The notes: generated by a model from the letters alone, not told the origin. 64,000 bases of DNA from Bombilactobacillus bombi (GCF_964340835.1 NZ_OZ204251.1), one strand, 5' to 3'; positions 50,981-60,829 are shown, counted from the first letter of the stretch. Made by a program: numbers and translations.

Positions 50981-51787
50981 ATGAAACAAATAATTTATGC
51001 CATTTCAGATTCATCTGGCGAAACCGCAACAATTTTTTCACGATCTATGATTGCTCAATTTCCAATGTTAGAAGTTGAACAAAAACGTTTTTCATTTATT
51101 AATAGTGCCCAAACTTTACAGGAGATTTTCACTCAAGCCAAAAAGGATCATGCTATTATTTTTTATACCTTGAATAATCCAGAATATGATCAAATTGTTA
51201 AAAAGTTAACCCAAGAGCATCAAGTTTTAGCTTTTGATATTTTAAATCCATATTTAAAAAGAATCGAAGCTTTTACACATCAACAAGCATCACATGAAAT
51301 TGGCGCTGCACGTAAGTTAAGCGCTCAATATTTTGACCGTATTAAAGCTATTAATTTTGCTGCAGAAAATGATGACGGCAAAAATCCCAAAAGTATGCTG
51401 GAAGCAGATGTAGTGTTATTAGGTATTTCACGCACATCAAAAACGCCACTTTCATTTTTCTTAGCTAATAAACAAATAAAAGTTATGAATTTGCCGTTAG
51501 TCCCGTCTGTCCAATTACCTAAAGAACTTTGGCAAGTAGATCCTAAAAAAATTGTTGGTTTAACTACGAATGAGGATGTTCTACAACAAATTCGGCAACA
51601 GCGTATGATTGCTTACGGATTAAAACCGACAACTAATTATTCCGACACCAGTAAAATTCAAGCCGAATTAAAATACGCTGATGATCTTTATCAAAAATTA
51701 GGTTGTCTAGTTATTAATGTTGCTAATCGTTCGATTGAAGAAACGGCAGCAATTATCGAAAATCGCTTAAATTTAAATAGTATTTAA
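50981..51787 (+). CDS. Pyruvate, phosphate dikinase regulatory kinase/phosphorylase family
   Basis: DUF299/PpsR family bifunctional regulator, 268 residues. MKQIIYAISDSSGETATIFS starts the protein; a P-loop GISRTSKTPLSFFLANK (near 150) and LTTNEDVLQQIRQQRMIAYG follow. Family members reversibly phosphorylate PPDK or PEP synthase. Lactobacilli often lack PPDK, so the target here is unclear (YqfL of Bacillus controls gluconeogenic genes through CcpN). ATG 50981 is nine bases after GGAGG. Confidence 0.88.
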   Translation: MKQIIYAISDSSGETATIFSRSMIAQFPMLEVEQKRFSFINSAQTLQEIFTQAKKDHAIIFYTLNNPEYDQIVKKLTQEHQVLAFDILNPYLKRIEAFTHQQASHEIGAARKLSAQYFDRIKAINFAAENDDGKNPKSMLEADVVLLGISRTSKTPLSFFLANKQIKVMNLPLVPSVQLPKELWQVDPKKIVGLTTNEDVLQQIRQQRMIAYGLKPTTNYSDTSKIQAELKYADDLYQKLGCLVINVANRSIEETAAIIENRLNLNSI

Positions 51788-51805
51788 CTTTAAAAGGGAA
51801 AACGA

Positions 51806-52687
51806 ATGAAAATTAAAACTGGTTATCTACCCTTTCATGGATATCGTACTTATTATCGCATTGTTGGAACTCGACAATCTGACAAAGCACCATTAGTGTT
51901 ACTGCACGGTGGTCCCGGTTCTACGCATAATTATTTTGAAGTTTTAGATGAATTAGCACAAACTGGACATCAACTAATTATGTATGATCAATTAGGCTGT
52001 GGCCAATCATCTATGCCTAACGATCCTACGCTTTGGCATCCCCAAACTTGGGTTGAAGAGCTTATCAATTTACGTCAATGGTTAGCATTAGATCAAATTC
52101 ATCTTTTGGGTCAATCTTGGGGTGGTATGTTAGCCATTATTTATTTATGTGACTATCATCCTATAGGTATAAAAAGTTTAATCTTAGCTAGTACCTTATC
52201 TTCATCTAAATTATGGGCTCAAGAACAGCATCGCCTGATTAAATTTATGAATTATCAAGATCAACTAGCAATTACTCAAGCTGAACAAACCGGTAATTAT
52301 CAAGCAACTAATTATCTATTAGCCAATCAGCATTTTATGCAATTATATGCAACTGATGAAAAATCACAACAACAATTTGCAGTTTTACAGCATCCCAAAA
52401 ATCAAGGCACCCAAGCTTATGAAACTGCCTGGGGACCTAATGAATATACGCCCACTGGAAACTTAAAAAATTACGATTATACAAAAAAACTCACTGCAAT
52501 TAAAGTTCCTACCTTAATTACCAGTGGTACTAATGACTTATGTACACCTTTAGTGGCAAAGACCATGTTTGATTACTTACCAAATGCTACTTGGAAGTTG
52601 TTTGCTCATAGTCGGCATATGGCCTTTATTGATGAACATCAACAATATCTAACTGTTTTAAAGCAGTGGCTGCAACTTCATAACTAA
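51806..52687 (+). CDS. Proline iminopeptidase-type alpha/beta hydrolase
   Basis: S33-family serine peptidase, 293 residues. Oxyanion motif LLHGGPGSTHNYF (near 32), nucleophile GQSWGGMLAIIY (near 104), later Asp in SGTNDLCTPLVA and His in AHSRHMAFIDEH. The sequence resembles PepI of lactobacilli, which releases N-terminal proline from peptides. It follows the DUF299 gene by 18 bp. A general hydrolase role is the alternative. Confidence 0.85.
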   Translation: MKIKTGYLPFHGYRTYYRIVGTRQSDKAPLVLLHGGPGSTHNYFEVLDELAQTGHQLIMYDQLGCGQSSMPNDPTLWHPQTWVEELINLRQWLALDQIHLLGQSWGGMLAIIYLCDYHPIGIKSLILASTLSSSKLWAQEQHRLIKFMNYQDQLAITQAEQTGNYQATNYLLANQHFMQLYATDEKSQQQFAVLQHPKNQGTQAYETAWGPNEYTPTGNLKNYDYTKKLTAIKVPTLITSGTNDLCTPLVAKTMFDYLPNATWKLFAHSRHMAFIDEHQQYLTVLKQWLQLHN

Positions 52688-52718
52688 AAAAGCTAGGACA
52701 TATTGTCCTAGCTTTTTT
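52686..52718. terminator. Bidirectional terminator
   Basis: Perfect 15-bp stem aaaaaagctaggaca / tgtcctagctttttt with a 3-nt loop, between convergent pepI-like gene and nfo. Confidence 0.93.
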
Positions 52719-52728
52719 ACAATCTTAG

Positions 52729-53625
52729 TTATAGTAAACTTAATTGGTTCATCAGATTCGGATTAAATTTTTGCGTCAGCAACGTGTTAATCTCTGCTGC
52801 ATACGGCGCTACAGCTTTTTTAGAGTTTTTTTGTAAAGTAACATATGGCGTTTCTAAAATTTTAGGAATATTGACTAATTGTGGATGATGACAAATGTAA
52901 TTTAAAGCTGTAAACCCAATAGTCCCAAAACCGATATTAGCATGGCGATCTTTATGCGAGCCTCTAATATTCTGGGAGTCGTTTAAATGAATCATTGCCA
53001 ATCTTTTTAAACCAATAATGCGATCAAATTCATTTAATACTTCATCAAAGTTATTTTTAACATCGTAGCCTGAATCATTAAGATGACAAGTATCTAACGT
53101 AATCGCTAAATTATCATTATGTGGTGTTAAATCAATAATTTTAGCCAACTGTTCAAAATTAATCCCTACCTCTGTTCCTTTACCAGCCATTGTTTCCAAA
53201 GCAATTAAGACTTTAGGATTATGAGCTAAGACTTCATCTAAACCAGCAGCAATGGCTTTTAAAGCAGAATCAACACCTAATCCAACATGGGCTCCCGGAT
53301 GCAAACTAAAGGCTTCAATTCCTAATGCATCACAACGCTCAATTTCTGCATGCAAAAAATTAATCGCAAATTGATATTTTTCAAGACTTTTAGTATTACC
53401 AAGATTAATGATATAAGGTGCATGCCCCATAATACGGTTAATATTATGCTGTTTCAAAAATTGGTGTCCAGCAGTAATTTTCATCTGAGAAATAGGCTTG
53501 CGACGGGTGTTTTGAGGTGCCCCAGTAAAAATCATCAGAGTATTAGCGCCATAACTCACTGCTTCTTGAGCAGCTCCCAAGAGCATTGCAGAGCCACTCA
53601 TACTAACATGACAACCCAATAACAT
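52729..53625 (-). CDS. nfo: Endonuclease IV
   Basis: AP endonuclease of base excision repair, 298 residues. Three-zinc motifs are visible: GCHVSMSG, GHAPYIINLGN, AFSLHPGAHVG, ITLDTCHLNDSGYDV, AMIHLNDSQNIRGSHKDRH and HANIGFG. GAGGTG precedes the ATG at 53625. 18 bp after yitT, so probably co-transcribed. Confidence 0.95.
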   Translation of the reverse strand: MLLGCHVSMSGSAMLLGAAQEAVSYGANTLMIFTGAPQNTRRKPISQMKITAGHQFLKQHNINRIMGHAPYIINLGNTKSLEKYQFAINFLHAEIERCDALGIEAFSLHPGAHVGLGVDSALKAIAAGLDEVLAHNPKVLIALETMAGKGTEVGINFEQLAKIIDLTPHNDNLAITLDTCHLNDSGYDVKNNFDEVLNEFDRIIGLKRLAMIHLNDSQNIRGSHKDRHANIGFGTIGFTALNYICHHPQLVNIPKILETPYVTLQKNSKKAVAPYAAEINTLLTQKFNPNLMNQLSLL

Positions 53626-53643
53626 GATTTTATTTTCACCTCA

Positions 53644-54522
53644 TTAATATATATGCTCTTGATAAAAACGTCCCATGATTAATTTTGCCTCTGTTATACT
53701 GACAAACGCATAAGGATCAGAACAGTGCATAGCTATCCTGAACTTTGGTAGTTCATACTGTGAAATAACTGTAAACAACATAGTTTTAGACGAATGCTGA
53801 TAAGCGCCTTCAACATCATGAATAATAGTTATTCCACGCCGCATTTCATCTTGTATTTTTTCAATCACTTTTTCTGGATGAGACGTAACAATAATTACTT
53901 GTAATTTTTGATTACGTGTATAGATGCTGTCAATTACTCGACCATTTACAAAAATACTCAAAATAGTATATAACGCCTGTACCCAACCAAAAAGGCAGCC
54001 TGCGCCAATCACAACCAAGATATTAAAAGCAATATTAATAGTTCCTACACTTTTGCCAAATTTTTTACGTAACACAATACTAATAATATCTAATCCACCC
54101 GTAGACAATTCATTCTTTAATGCTAATCCGGTACCAACACCATTAAATAAACCACCAAAAATAGCGCAAATAATAGGATCAAATTTAATTTGAACAGGTG
54201 GCATAATATGCATAAAAATTGTGGATAAGATAACCGCAACGATTGTATAAATAGTAAAATCATGACCGATTTTTTTCCAAGATAGGATTAACAATGGTAA
54301 GTTTAACACCGCATAAAGAACTGGCACACCAATTGTAAATGGCAGCCAGCGTTGACTTACTGTAGAAATTAGTTGTGCTAAGCCAGTTACACCAGAACCA
54401 TAGATTTTACCTGGTGTCCAAAACACATTAACTGCAACGGAAACACATAACGCATAGATTAAAGCAAATGACAGCTTTGCTACACTACGATAACGTCTAG
54501 CAATTTTTTCTATTTCATCCAT
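53644..54522 (-). CDS. YitT family membrane protein (DUF161/DUF2179)
   Basis: 292 residues with five to six TM segments in the first 200 (GSGVTGLAQLISTVSQRWL, then FDPIICAIFGGLFNGVGTGL and KNELSTGGLDIISIVLRKKF repeats). A cytoplasmic DUF2179 domain follows (IIVTSHPEKVIEKIQDEM, then GAYQHSSKTMLFTVISQYEL). Function of the family is unknown; transporter activity is suspected. Confidence 0.88.
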   Translation of the reverse strand: MDEIEKIARRYRSVAKLSFALIYALCVSVAVNVFWTPGKIYGSGVTGLAQLISTVSQRWLPFTIGVPVLYAVLNLPLLILSWKKIGHDFTIYTIVAVILSTIFMHIMPPVQIKFDPIICAIFGGLFNGVGTGLALKNELSTGGLDIISIVLRKKFGKSVGTINIAFNILVVIGAGCLFGWVQALYTILSIFVNGRVIDSIYTRNQKLQVIIVTSHPEKVIEKIQDEMRRGITIIHDVEGAYQHSSKTMLFTVISQYELPKFRIAMHCSDPYAFVSITEAKLIMGRFYQEHIY

Positions 54523-54574
54523 AAATGCAATCTATTACCTTTCAATTTATTCCGTTACATACTTTAACACAAAC

Positions 54575-55021
54575 TTAGCCATTTGCGGACGTCGATTTAG
54601 GACTTTGCACAAACTTTAAATATTCTTCATAACCTTCTTGTTTCATTCGTTCTTTAGGAATAAATCGAAGGGCAGCAGAATTAATACAATAACGTAACCC
54701 TCCCTGCTCTTTAGGCCCGTCAGTAAATACATGGCCTAAATGTGAGTCAGCTTGAGGACTTCGTACTTCCGTGCGATGCATTCCAAAACTTGTATCCGAT
54801 TTTTCTGCTAACTTTTTAATGGGTTGCGTAAAGGCTGGCCAACCACAGCCGGAATCATATTTAGTTGAGGAAGCAAATAATGGCTCTCCACTAACAACAT
54901 CTACATAAATCCCCGGTTCAAAAAAATCATCATATTGATTGTTAAATGGTGCTTCTGTAGCACTTTTTTGGGTAACATTATATTGCTCGGGGGTTAATTC
55001 TTGTTTTTGCTTTTCATACAT
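54575..55021 (-). CDS. msrB: Peptide-methionine (R)-S-oxide reductase
   Basis: 148 residues; repairs oxidised methionine. YDSGCGWPAFTQPI, FGMHRTEVRSPQADSHLGHV and GLRYCINSAALRFIP contain the catalytic Cys (RYCINSA); the zinc-binding CxxC pairs of some MsrB are absent. The ATG at 55021 uses GGAG located in the 3' arm of a terminator-like hairpin after aspS. An upstream start at 55075 would fall in that hairpin. Confidence 0.93.
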   Translation of the reverse strand: MYEKQKQELTPEQYNVTQKSATEAPFNNQYDDFFEPGIYVDVVSGEPLFASSTKYDSGCGWPAFTQPIKKLAEKSDTSFGMHRTEVRSPQADSHLGHVFTDGPKEQGGLRYCINSAALRFIPKERMKQEGYEEYLKFVQSPKSTSANG

Positions 55022-55024
55022 AAA

Positions 55025-55067
55025 AAACACTCCTTTTTCGTTTAGTGTAACCGATTTGGGAGTGTTT
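55025..55067 (-). terminator. Hairpin after aspS containing the msrB ribosome binding site
   Basis: Perfect 9-bp arms AAACACTCC and GGAGTGTTT, 25-nt loop. The 3' arm (GGAG) is the msrB Shine-Dalgarno and the T-run leads into its ATG. It can act as aspS terminator and msrB translation lock. Confidence 0.6.
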
Positions 55068-55080
55068 GAGTACAATTATG

Positions 55081-56838
55081 CTACTTTTTAGTGTCAATTC
55101 CTAAGTCATCTAATTGCTGTTGAGCTACAGGAGCTGGTGCTTGCATCATTGGTTCTGTAGCTTTAGAATTTTTCGGAAAGGCAATAACATCACGAATATT
55201 TTGACGATGAGACAAAAGCATTGCGAAGCGATCTAATCCAATTGCTAATCCTCCATGAGGTGGAAAGCCATAATCTAATGCTTCCAATAAAAAGCCAAAT
55301 TGTGACTGAGCTCGCTCTTTGGTAAAGCCTAAAGCTTTGAACATTTTTTCTTGTATTTCTCTTGTATGAATACGAATTGAGCCACCACCTAATTCATAAC
55401 CATTTAGTACAATATCATAACTTTGGGCATGGGCTTGATGGGGATCAGTATCTAATAAGTCAAGATCTTCTTCATTAGGCATTGTAAAAGGATGATGTGC
55501 AGACACCCAACGCTGGATACCTTCGTCATACTCAAATAGTGGCCAATCAACTACCCATAAGAAATTATATTGATTTTCATCATATAATTTTAATTCTTGA
55601 GCAAAGTGTTTGCGTAAATAACCCAAAGAGTCGGCACAAACTTTCTTAGAAGCTGCGACAAACAACACCAAATCATTATCAGCTAATTCTAAACGTTTAG
55701 TTAACTCAGAAGCTTTTGTTTGCACAAACTTTGCTACTGGACCATTAAATTCTGTCTGCTTGACTTTTAACCAAGCTAATCCTCGAGCACCAAAACGTTT
55801 AATATAATCTTGTTGAGCGTCAATATTTTTACGCGAATATTTGTCAGCTGCGTTTTTAACAACAATCGCTTTGACTTGTCCTCCATTAGCAATTGCTTCT
55901 TTGAAAACTTTAAATTCAGAATTTTCAAAGAGGTCACTTAAATCTTGTAACTCCATGCCAAAACGAGTATCTGGTTTATCTGAACCAAAACGAGCCATCG
56001 CTTCATCCCACGTAATTCGTGGAAATGGTAATTGGACAGTAACGTTTTGTGTGTCTTTCATTACTTGGGCAATTAAACCTTCTGTATAAGTCTGAATCTG
56101 TTCAGCACTCAAAAAACTTGTCTCTAAGTCAATTTGTGTAAATTCAGGCTGCCGATCACCACGTAAATCTTCATCACGGAAGCACCGTGCAATTTGATAA
56201 TACTTATCAAAACCTGCTCCCATTAATAATTGTTTAAATAGTTGTGGTGATTGCGGTAAAGCATAAAAGCTCCCCGGATAAACTCTTGAAGGCACTAAAT
56301 AATCCCGTGCCCCTTCGGGTGTTGATTTGGCCAAGTCCGGTGTTTCAATATCAATAAAGCCATGACTATCCAAATACGTGTGAGCCGCTGAGGTGATTTT
56401 TGCACGCGTTCTAATCGCTTGTTGCATTTCTGGACGACGCAAATCTAAGTAGCGGTATTTAAGTTTAGTATCTTCAGTGGCTTCTACCCCATTTTCAATA
56501 TTAAAGGGCACTGTTTTAGCGGTATTGAGAATATCTAATTGGCTAACTTCAACTTCCACACGCCCAGTTTGCATTTGTTCATTAATAGTTGCTTGCGAGC
56601 GAGCAACTACTTGTCCAGACACACTAATTACATATTCTGAATGTAATTGTGCTGCCTGGGCAAAAGCCTGTGTATCAGTTTCTTGATTAAAGACTAATTG
56701 AACAATTCCTTCCCGGTCTCTCAAATCTACAAAAATCAGATTCCCCAAATTACGCTTTTTTTGAACCCAACCAGCCAAATTGACCTTTTGCCCAATATAA
56801 TCTTCATTAATTAGGCCACAATAATTTGTTCTTTGCAT
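55081..56838 (-). CDS. aspS: Aspartyl-tRNA synthetase
   Basis: Class IIb synthetase, 585 residues. OB-fold NLAGWVQKKRNLGNLIFVDL; catalytic FDKYYQIARCFRDEDLRGDR and QPEFTQIDLETSF (motif 2); motif 3 GLAIGLDRFAML; bacterial GAD insert between about 290 and 420. 2 bp after hisS, with GAGGGAT before the ATG. The hisS-aspS order is standard in Firmicutes. Confidence 0.97.
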   Translation of the reverse strand: MQRTNYCGLINEDYIGQKVNLAGWVQKKRNLGNLIFVDLRDREGIVQLVFNQETDTQAFAQAAQLHSEYVISVSGQVVARSQATINEQMQTGRVEVEVSQLDILNTAKTVPFNIENGVEATEDTKLKYRYLDLRRPEMQQAIRTRAKITSAAHTYLDSHGFIDIETPDLAKSTPEGARDYLVPSRVYPGSFYALPQSPQLFKQLLMGAGFDKYYQIARCFRDEDLRGDRQPEFTQIDLETSFLSAEQIQTYTEGLIAQVMKDTQNVTVQLPFPRITWDEAMARFGSDKPDTRFGMELQDLSDLFENSEFKVFKEAIANGGQVKAIVVKNAADKYSRKNIDAQQDYIKRFGARGLAWLKVKQTEFNGPVAKFVQTKASELTKRLELADNDLVLFVAASKKVCADSLGYLRKHFAQELKLYDENQYNFLWVVDWPLFEYDEGIQRWVSAHHPFTMPNEEDLDLLDTDPHQAHAQSYDIVLNGYELGGGSIRIHTREIQEKMFKALGFTKERAQSQFGFLLEALDYGFPPHGGLAIGLDRFAMLLSHRQNIRDVIAFPKNSKATEPMMQAPAPVAQQQLDDLGIDTKK

Positions 56839-56840
56839 GT

Positions 56841-58121
56841 TTATCCCTCTTGTACTTTTGTAATCAAATCAGAAATCTTAGTTAAATCAACTTCTACTTG
56901 TTGACCATCTTGCATTCTTTTTAATTGTGCTTTGTGTTCTTTTAATTCTTGTTCTCCAATTGCCAAAGTAAATTTGGCATGCATCCGATCTGCTTGTTTA
57001 AATTGACCTTTGACCTTTTTATCTAGATAATCACGTTCAGCAGAAATACCTGCCTTGCGTAGCTGCGCTAATAGTTTGGAAACTTCTAAAGAGCTGCTTT
57101 GATCAACAGCGACTAAATAAATATCTGGATAATTAGGTGCAGGCAAGTTGTCTTGTTGCTGTTTTAATACCAATAAAAGACGTTCTACACCCATACCAAA
57201 TCCGACTCCAGCTACTTCAGGACCCCCTAATTCAGCCACTAATCCATTATAACGTCCACCTGCAATTAAGGTCATTTCTTTATTGCCAAATGCAGGACTA
57301 GTCATCATGATTTCAAAAATAGTATGGTTATAATAGTCTAAACCACGTACCATATTAGCATCAATTTCATAATCAATTTCTAGTGCTGCCAATAATTGTT
57401 GGACTTGCTCAAAGTGCTCTTGAGCTGCTGGTGTTAAATAATCTAAAATTGAGGGTGCATGCGCTACTATTTCTTGATCTTGGCTATCTTTACTATCTAA
57501 AATACGTAATGGATTTTTTGTTAGGCGTTCTTTAGAATCCGCGCTTAATTGCTCTTTTAAAGGCATTAAGTAATCTAACAGAGCTTGATGATAAGCAGAA
57601 CGGGTTTGTTGGTCACCTAACGTGTTAATGACGACCTTATAATTAGTCAAACCTAATTCATGTAAAAAATCACTCGCCATTGCAATTGTTTCAACATCAA
57701 TAGCTGGACTATCACTGCCTAGAGCTTCAACCCCAATTTGATGAAATTGCCGCTGTCGTCCTGATTGAGGACGTTCATAACGAAACATTGGTCCTTTATA
57801 CCAAACTTTATAAGGATGAATGTGATCTGGGCCAAACAATTTATTTTCAACATAGGCTCTGACCACCCCTGCAGTACCTTCCGGTCTCAAAGCAACATGG
57901 CGATGTCCTTTATCTTCAAAGTCATACATTTCTTTAGAAACAATATCCGAACTATCACCAGAGGAACGGGCAAAGACATCATATTGTTCTAACAGTGGTG
58001 TCCTAATTTCATGATATTGGTAATTATTAAAAACTTTTTGTGCGATTGATTCTAAATATTGCCAATGTTCACTTTCTCCTGGCAAGATATCAACCATACC
58101 TTTTAATTTTTGATAGCGCAC
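56841..58121 (-). CDS. hisS: Histidyl-tRNA synthetase
   Basis: Class II synthetase, 426 residues. KGMVDILPGESEHWQYLESI; RPEGTAGVVRAYVEN; motif 2 RYERPQSGRQRQFHQIGVEA; histidine-specific LDYYNHTIFEIM and AGGRYNGLVAELGG; C-terminal anticodon domain. Start GTG at 58121 after GGAGG. No T-box signature is present upstream. Confidence 0.97.
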   Translation of the reverse strand: MRYQKLKGMVDILPGESEHWQYLESIAQKVFNNYQYHEIRTPLLEQYDVFARSSGDSSDIVSKEMYDFEDKGHRHVALRPEGTAGVVRAYVENKLFGPDHIHPYKVWYKGPMFRYERPQSGRQRQFHQIGVEALGSDSPAIDVETIAMASDFLHELGLTNYKVVINTLGDQQTRSAYHQALLDYLMPLKEQLSADSKERLTKNPLRILDSKDSQDQEIVAHAPSILDYLTPAAQEHFEQVQQLLAALEIDYEIDANMVRGLDYYNHTIFEIMMTSPAFGNKEMTLIAGGRYNGLVAELGGPEVAGVGFGMGVERLLLVLKQQQDNLPAPNYPDIYLVAVDQSSSLEVSKLLAQLRKAGISAERDYLDKKVKGQFKQADRMHAKFTLAIGEQELKEHKAQLKRMQDGQQVEVDLTKISDLITKVQEG

Positions 58122-58219
58122 AATAGTTCCTCCTTCAAATATTATCTCAAACTAGTCATTATAAATATTAGCACACCGGTCTCTAATCGCAAACTGCCAA
58201 TTGTCCTATCACAAAAATT

Positions 58220-58252
58220 AAGGTCAAAAGCTAAATCTCTGGCTTTGACCTT
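58220..58252. terminator. Hairpin upstream of hisS
   Basis: aaggtcaaaagc / ggctttgacctt stem with a 9-nt loop, about 100 bp before hisS. The 58122-58400 gap otherwise holds the divergent promoters. Its role, attenuator or terminator of a lost gene, is unclear. Confidence 0.45.
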
Positions 58253-58400
58253 TTAATCTAACTATTAAACTACCATCATCGTGACTAATGTCAAGTTAGC
58301 TTATAAGAGATATCATCATGTTTTACGAAATAATATGGCTATTTAGTTTTGATTATTATAAGATAAATATAAGTTCAATATTTAAGTGGGATGTTAGTTG

Positions 58401-59717
58401 ATGGAATTACGTAGAAGCTCTATTCGGAAAAAAAAACAGCAGCATTTTGTTTGGGCTGCAATTATTGTTTTAATTGCCTGTTCAAGTGTGACTACATTTG
58501 CAGCTGCTAAAGCCAACCAAGTTGTCGTGAAGGCTAATTTTTTAAATGTTCGTATCGGACCCAGTCTTTCATATGAAACTTTGACTCGTGTCAAACGTGG
58601 GGAAACATTGACCATTTTGAGTGAAAAAAATCAATGGTATCAAGTTCGACTAGCTGGAGATAAAATTGGCTGGGTAGCTAGTTGGCTAATTAATAACGAT
58701 GATGCCAATACCTCTAGTAATACAGTTGGCGTTATCAAAGCTCCCAACACTAATGTTCAAAAATATCCCGACAATAATTCTGAAGTTTTGGGAACATTGC
58801 CCCAATTGCAAAAAGTCAATATTGTATATACACAAAACGATTGGAGTCAGATTCTTTATAATGACACCGTTGGCTGGATTCCCAATTCTGAATTAATTAT
58901 TACCGATAAAGTAGCCCGTAAAATTAACAATAATCGCGATCAAAACCTCAATATCCGCTCGGTCACTACTCTGCAAAATAATACCAAAATACTTGCTGAG
59001 CCACATACTGATGCTAAAGTTGTTGCTCATATTACTGATCAAACAACTCTGCAATATTTAGGCAAGGAAGGCGATTTTTATAAGATTAAATTAAATTCTG
59101 GTGACACTGGTTATATTGCTAGTTGGCTGGTATCAATCTCTAATTCTAAACATCCTATTAAAAGTGCTGCCACTAAAATTTCTGAAGCGACCATTGTTAT
59201 CGATCCTGGTCATGGAGGCAGCGATACAGGTGCTTTAACTACTAATCAAAAACACTACGAAAAAACTTATACTCTCGATACAGCTCAGCGTCTGCAAAAA
59301 CAATTACAACAAGCTGGTGCTAATGTTATTTTGACACGAAAAGGCGATAGTGATATGGATCTTGCATCAAGGGCACGGCTAGCTAACAAATTAAATGCTG
59401 ACGTTTTTATTAGTTTGCATTTTGATTCAACTTCGGATAAGAGTCAAGCTACCGGGGTTACCACATATTATTATTCAGAAAAGAAAGATCAACCTCTTGC
59501 TCAAAACATTCAAAGACAATTTAAACACTTAGCCCTTCCTAGTCGTGGCACTAGATTTGGCGACTTTGAAGTTACTCGTGAAAATGAGCAACCAGCTATT
59601 TTAATTGAAGGTGGTTATCTGAATAATAAAAAAGACTATAAACAAATCGCTAATCCTGCCTATCGGCAAAAATTGGCAGATTGTATTTTGCAAGGATTGA
59701 TGGATTACTTTAAATAA
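58401..59717 (+). CDS. N-acetylmuramoyl-L-alanine amidase with SH3b repeats
   Basis: 438-residue exported autolysin. A basic N-terminus (RRSSIRKKKQQH) is followed by a signal peptide/anchor HFVWAAIIVLIACSSVTTFA. Three bacterial SH3b domains (about 40-100, 107-165, 178-248; FLNVRIGPSLSYETLTRVKR is the first) bind peptidoglycan. The C-terminal Amidase_3 domain has zinc His in IVIDPGHGGSDTGA, a second His in VFISLHFDS, and catalytic Glu in LIEGGYLN. It cleaves the MurNAc-L-Ala bond. ATG 58401 or the preceding TTG; GTGGG lies upstream. Confidence 0.9.
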   Translation: MELRRSSIRKKKQQHFVWAAIIVLIACSSVTTFAAAKANQVVVKANFLNVRIGPSLSYETLTRVKRGETLTILSEKNQWYQVRLAGDKIGWVASWLINNDDANTSSNTVGVIKAPNTNVQKYPDNNSEVLGTLPQLQKVNIVYTQNDWSQILYNDTVGWIPNSELIITDKVARKINNNRDQNLNIRSVTTLQNNTKILAEPHTDAKVVAHITDQTTLQYLGKEGDFYKIKLNSGDTGYIASWLVSISNSKHPIKSAATKISEATIVIDPGHGGSDTGALTTNQKHYEKTYTLDTAQRLQKQLQQAGANVILTRKGDSDMDLASRARLANKLNADVFISLHFDSTSDKSQATGVTTYYYSEKKDQPLAQNIQRQFKHLALPSRGTRFGDFEVTRENEQPAILIEGGYLNNKKDYKQIANPAYRQKLADCILQGLMDYFK

Positions 59718-59747
59718 AAACTCTAAGGCAAATGGCCTTAGAGTTTT
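59717..59747. terminator. Bidirectional terminator
   Basis: Perfect 13-bp stem aaaactctaaggc / gccttagagtttt with a 5-nt loop, between the convergent amidase and HAD genes. Confidence 0.93.
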
Positions 59748-59748
59748 T

Positions 59749-60378
59749 TTAATCTTTTTCAAATAATGTTACTATTTCTTGTAAATCTTGCACAATATAA
59801 CTAGCTTGGTGATCATCATGAAACTGATCCACATCATAATAGATTGTCTGTACATTAGCATTTTGACCTGCTTGAATATCTAATGAACGATCACCTATCA
59901 TTGCTGTTTGTACGGGCAACAAGTTATGCTTGGCAACTAAAGAATTAATTGCTGCGGGATCAGGTTTGCGTGCAAATTCATCTTGGCTGGTAATTACATC
60001 CTCAAAATACTGCCCAATATTGTTTTGGTCCAATAACTGCCACACCAAATTGTCTCGATGAGTCCATAAATAATTATGACCCCCGTGATCCACAATTTTT
60101 TGCAAAGTCATTTGTGCATGTGGTAATAAAGAAATTTGTTTTTGCATTTGGTGGTCAACTTGTTGAAAATATTGATATATTTTTTCGTAATTTTCATCAG
60201 GAACTAATTGATGCCAATATTCTTTCACGGAATGCAATTTAATAAATCGGTAAAGTTCGGATGCATCCTGTATAGGATAATTAAAATCCTGTAGTGTTTT
60301 TTGCAAACTAGCTAAAATTCCTGGATAGGTATCAGCCAAAGTGCCATCAAAATCCCAAATTGCATTTTGTAAAACCAT
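59749..60378 (-). CDS. HAD-family hydrolase, phosphoglycolate phosphatase-like
   Basis: 209-residue HAD phosphatase. Motif I IWDFDGTLADTYPGILASL near residue 7, motif II in LWTHRD, motif III R-K-PDP (FARKPDPAAIN), and motif IV MIGDRSLDIQAGQN. Substrate not identifiable. 2 bp downstream of dtd. Confidence 0.85.
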   Translation of the reverse strand: MVLQNAIWDFDGTLADTYPGILASLQKTLQDFNYPIQDASELYRFIKLHSVKEYWHQLVPDENYEKIYQYFQQVDHQMQKQISLLPHAQMTLQKIVDHGGHNYLWTHRDNLVWQLLDQNNIGQYFEDVITSQDEFARKPDPAAINSLVAKHNLLPVQTAMIGDRSLDIQAGQNANVQTIYYDVDQFHDDHQASYIVQDLQEIVTLFEKD

Positions 60379-60380
60379 AA

Positions 60381-60818
60381 TTACCTCTCATAAATAATGG
60401 TCAACGGACCATCGTTGATTAATTCGACCTGCATATCAGCGCCAAATACACCTGTTTTCACATTCACACCTGTATTGGCTAGTTGCTGATTAAACAGTTC
60501 GTATAACTTTTGGGCCTTTTGTGGTTCTAGCGCTTCTGTAAAACTAGGCCGATTACCCTTTTTAGTATTAGCATATAAGGTAAACTGCGACACAGATAAA
60601 ATTTCGCCTTTAACATCAGCAATAGATAAATTGGTTTTACCATTTTCATCCGCAAAAATGCGACTTTTACTGATTTTTGCAGCTAAATAATCAACTGCTT
60701 CCGAGTTATCGTCTTGTCCAAATCCTACTAATAGTAATAGTCCAGCACCAATTTGGGAGACTAATTGGTGGTTAATTGTGACACTCGCTTGTTGAACTCG
60801 TTGTAATACAACCTTCAT
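60381..60818 (-). CDS. dtd: D-aminoacyl-tRNA deacylase
   Basis: 145 residues. MKVVLQRVQQASVTINHQLV; the catalytic motif LSVSQFTLYANTKKGNRPSF; C-terminal GVFGADMQVELINDGPLTII, with GPLT in place of the common GPVT. Removes D-amino acids from tRNA. 11 bp after relA, the usual order relA-dtd. Confidence 0.95.
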   Translation of the reverse strand: MKVVLQRVQQASVTINHQLVSQIGAGLLLLVGFGQDDNSEAVDYLAAKISKSRIFADENGKTNLSIADVKGEILSVSQFTLYANTKKGNRPSFTEALEPQKAQKLYELFNQQLANTGVNVKTGVFGADMQVELINDGPLTIIYER

Positions 60819-60829
60819 TGCACTCTACC

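Noticed and set aside
58122..58400. T-box in front of hisS-aspS
   Set aside because: No GGGTGGNACC motif on the minus strand; only a simple hairpin is present.
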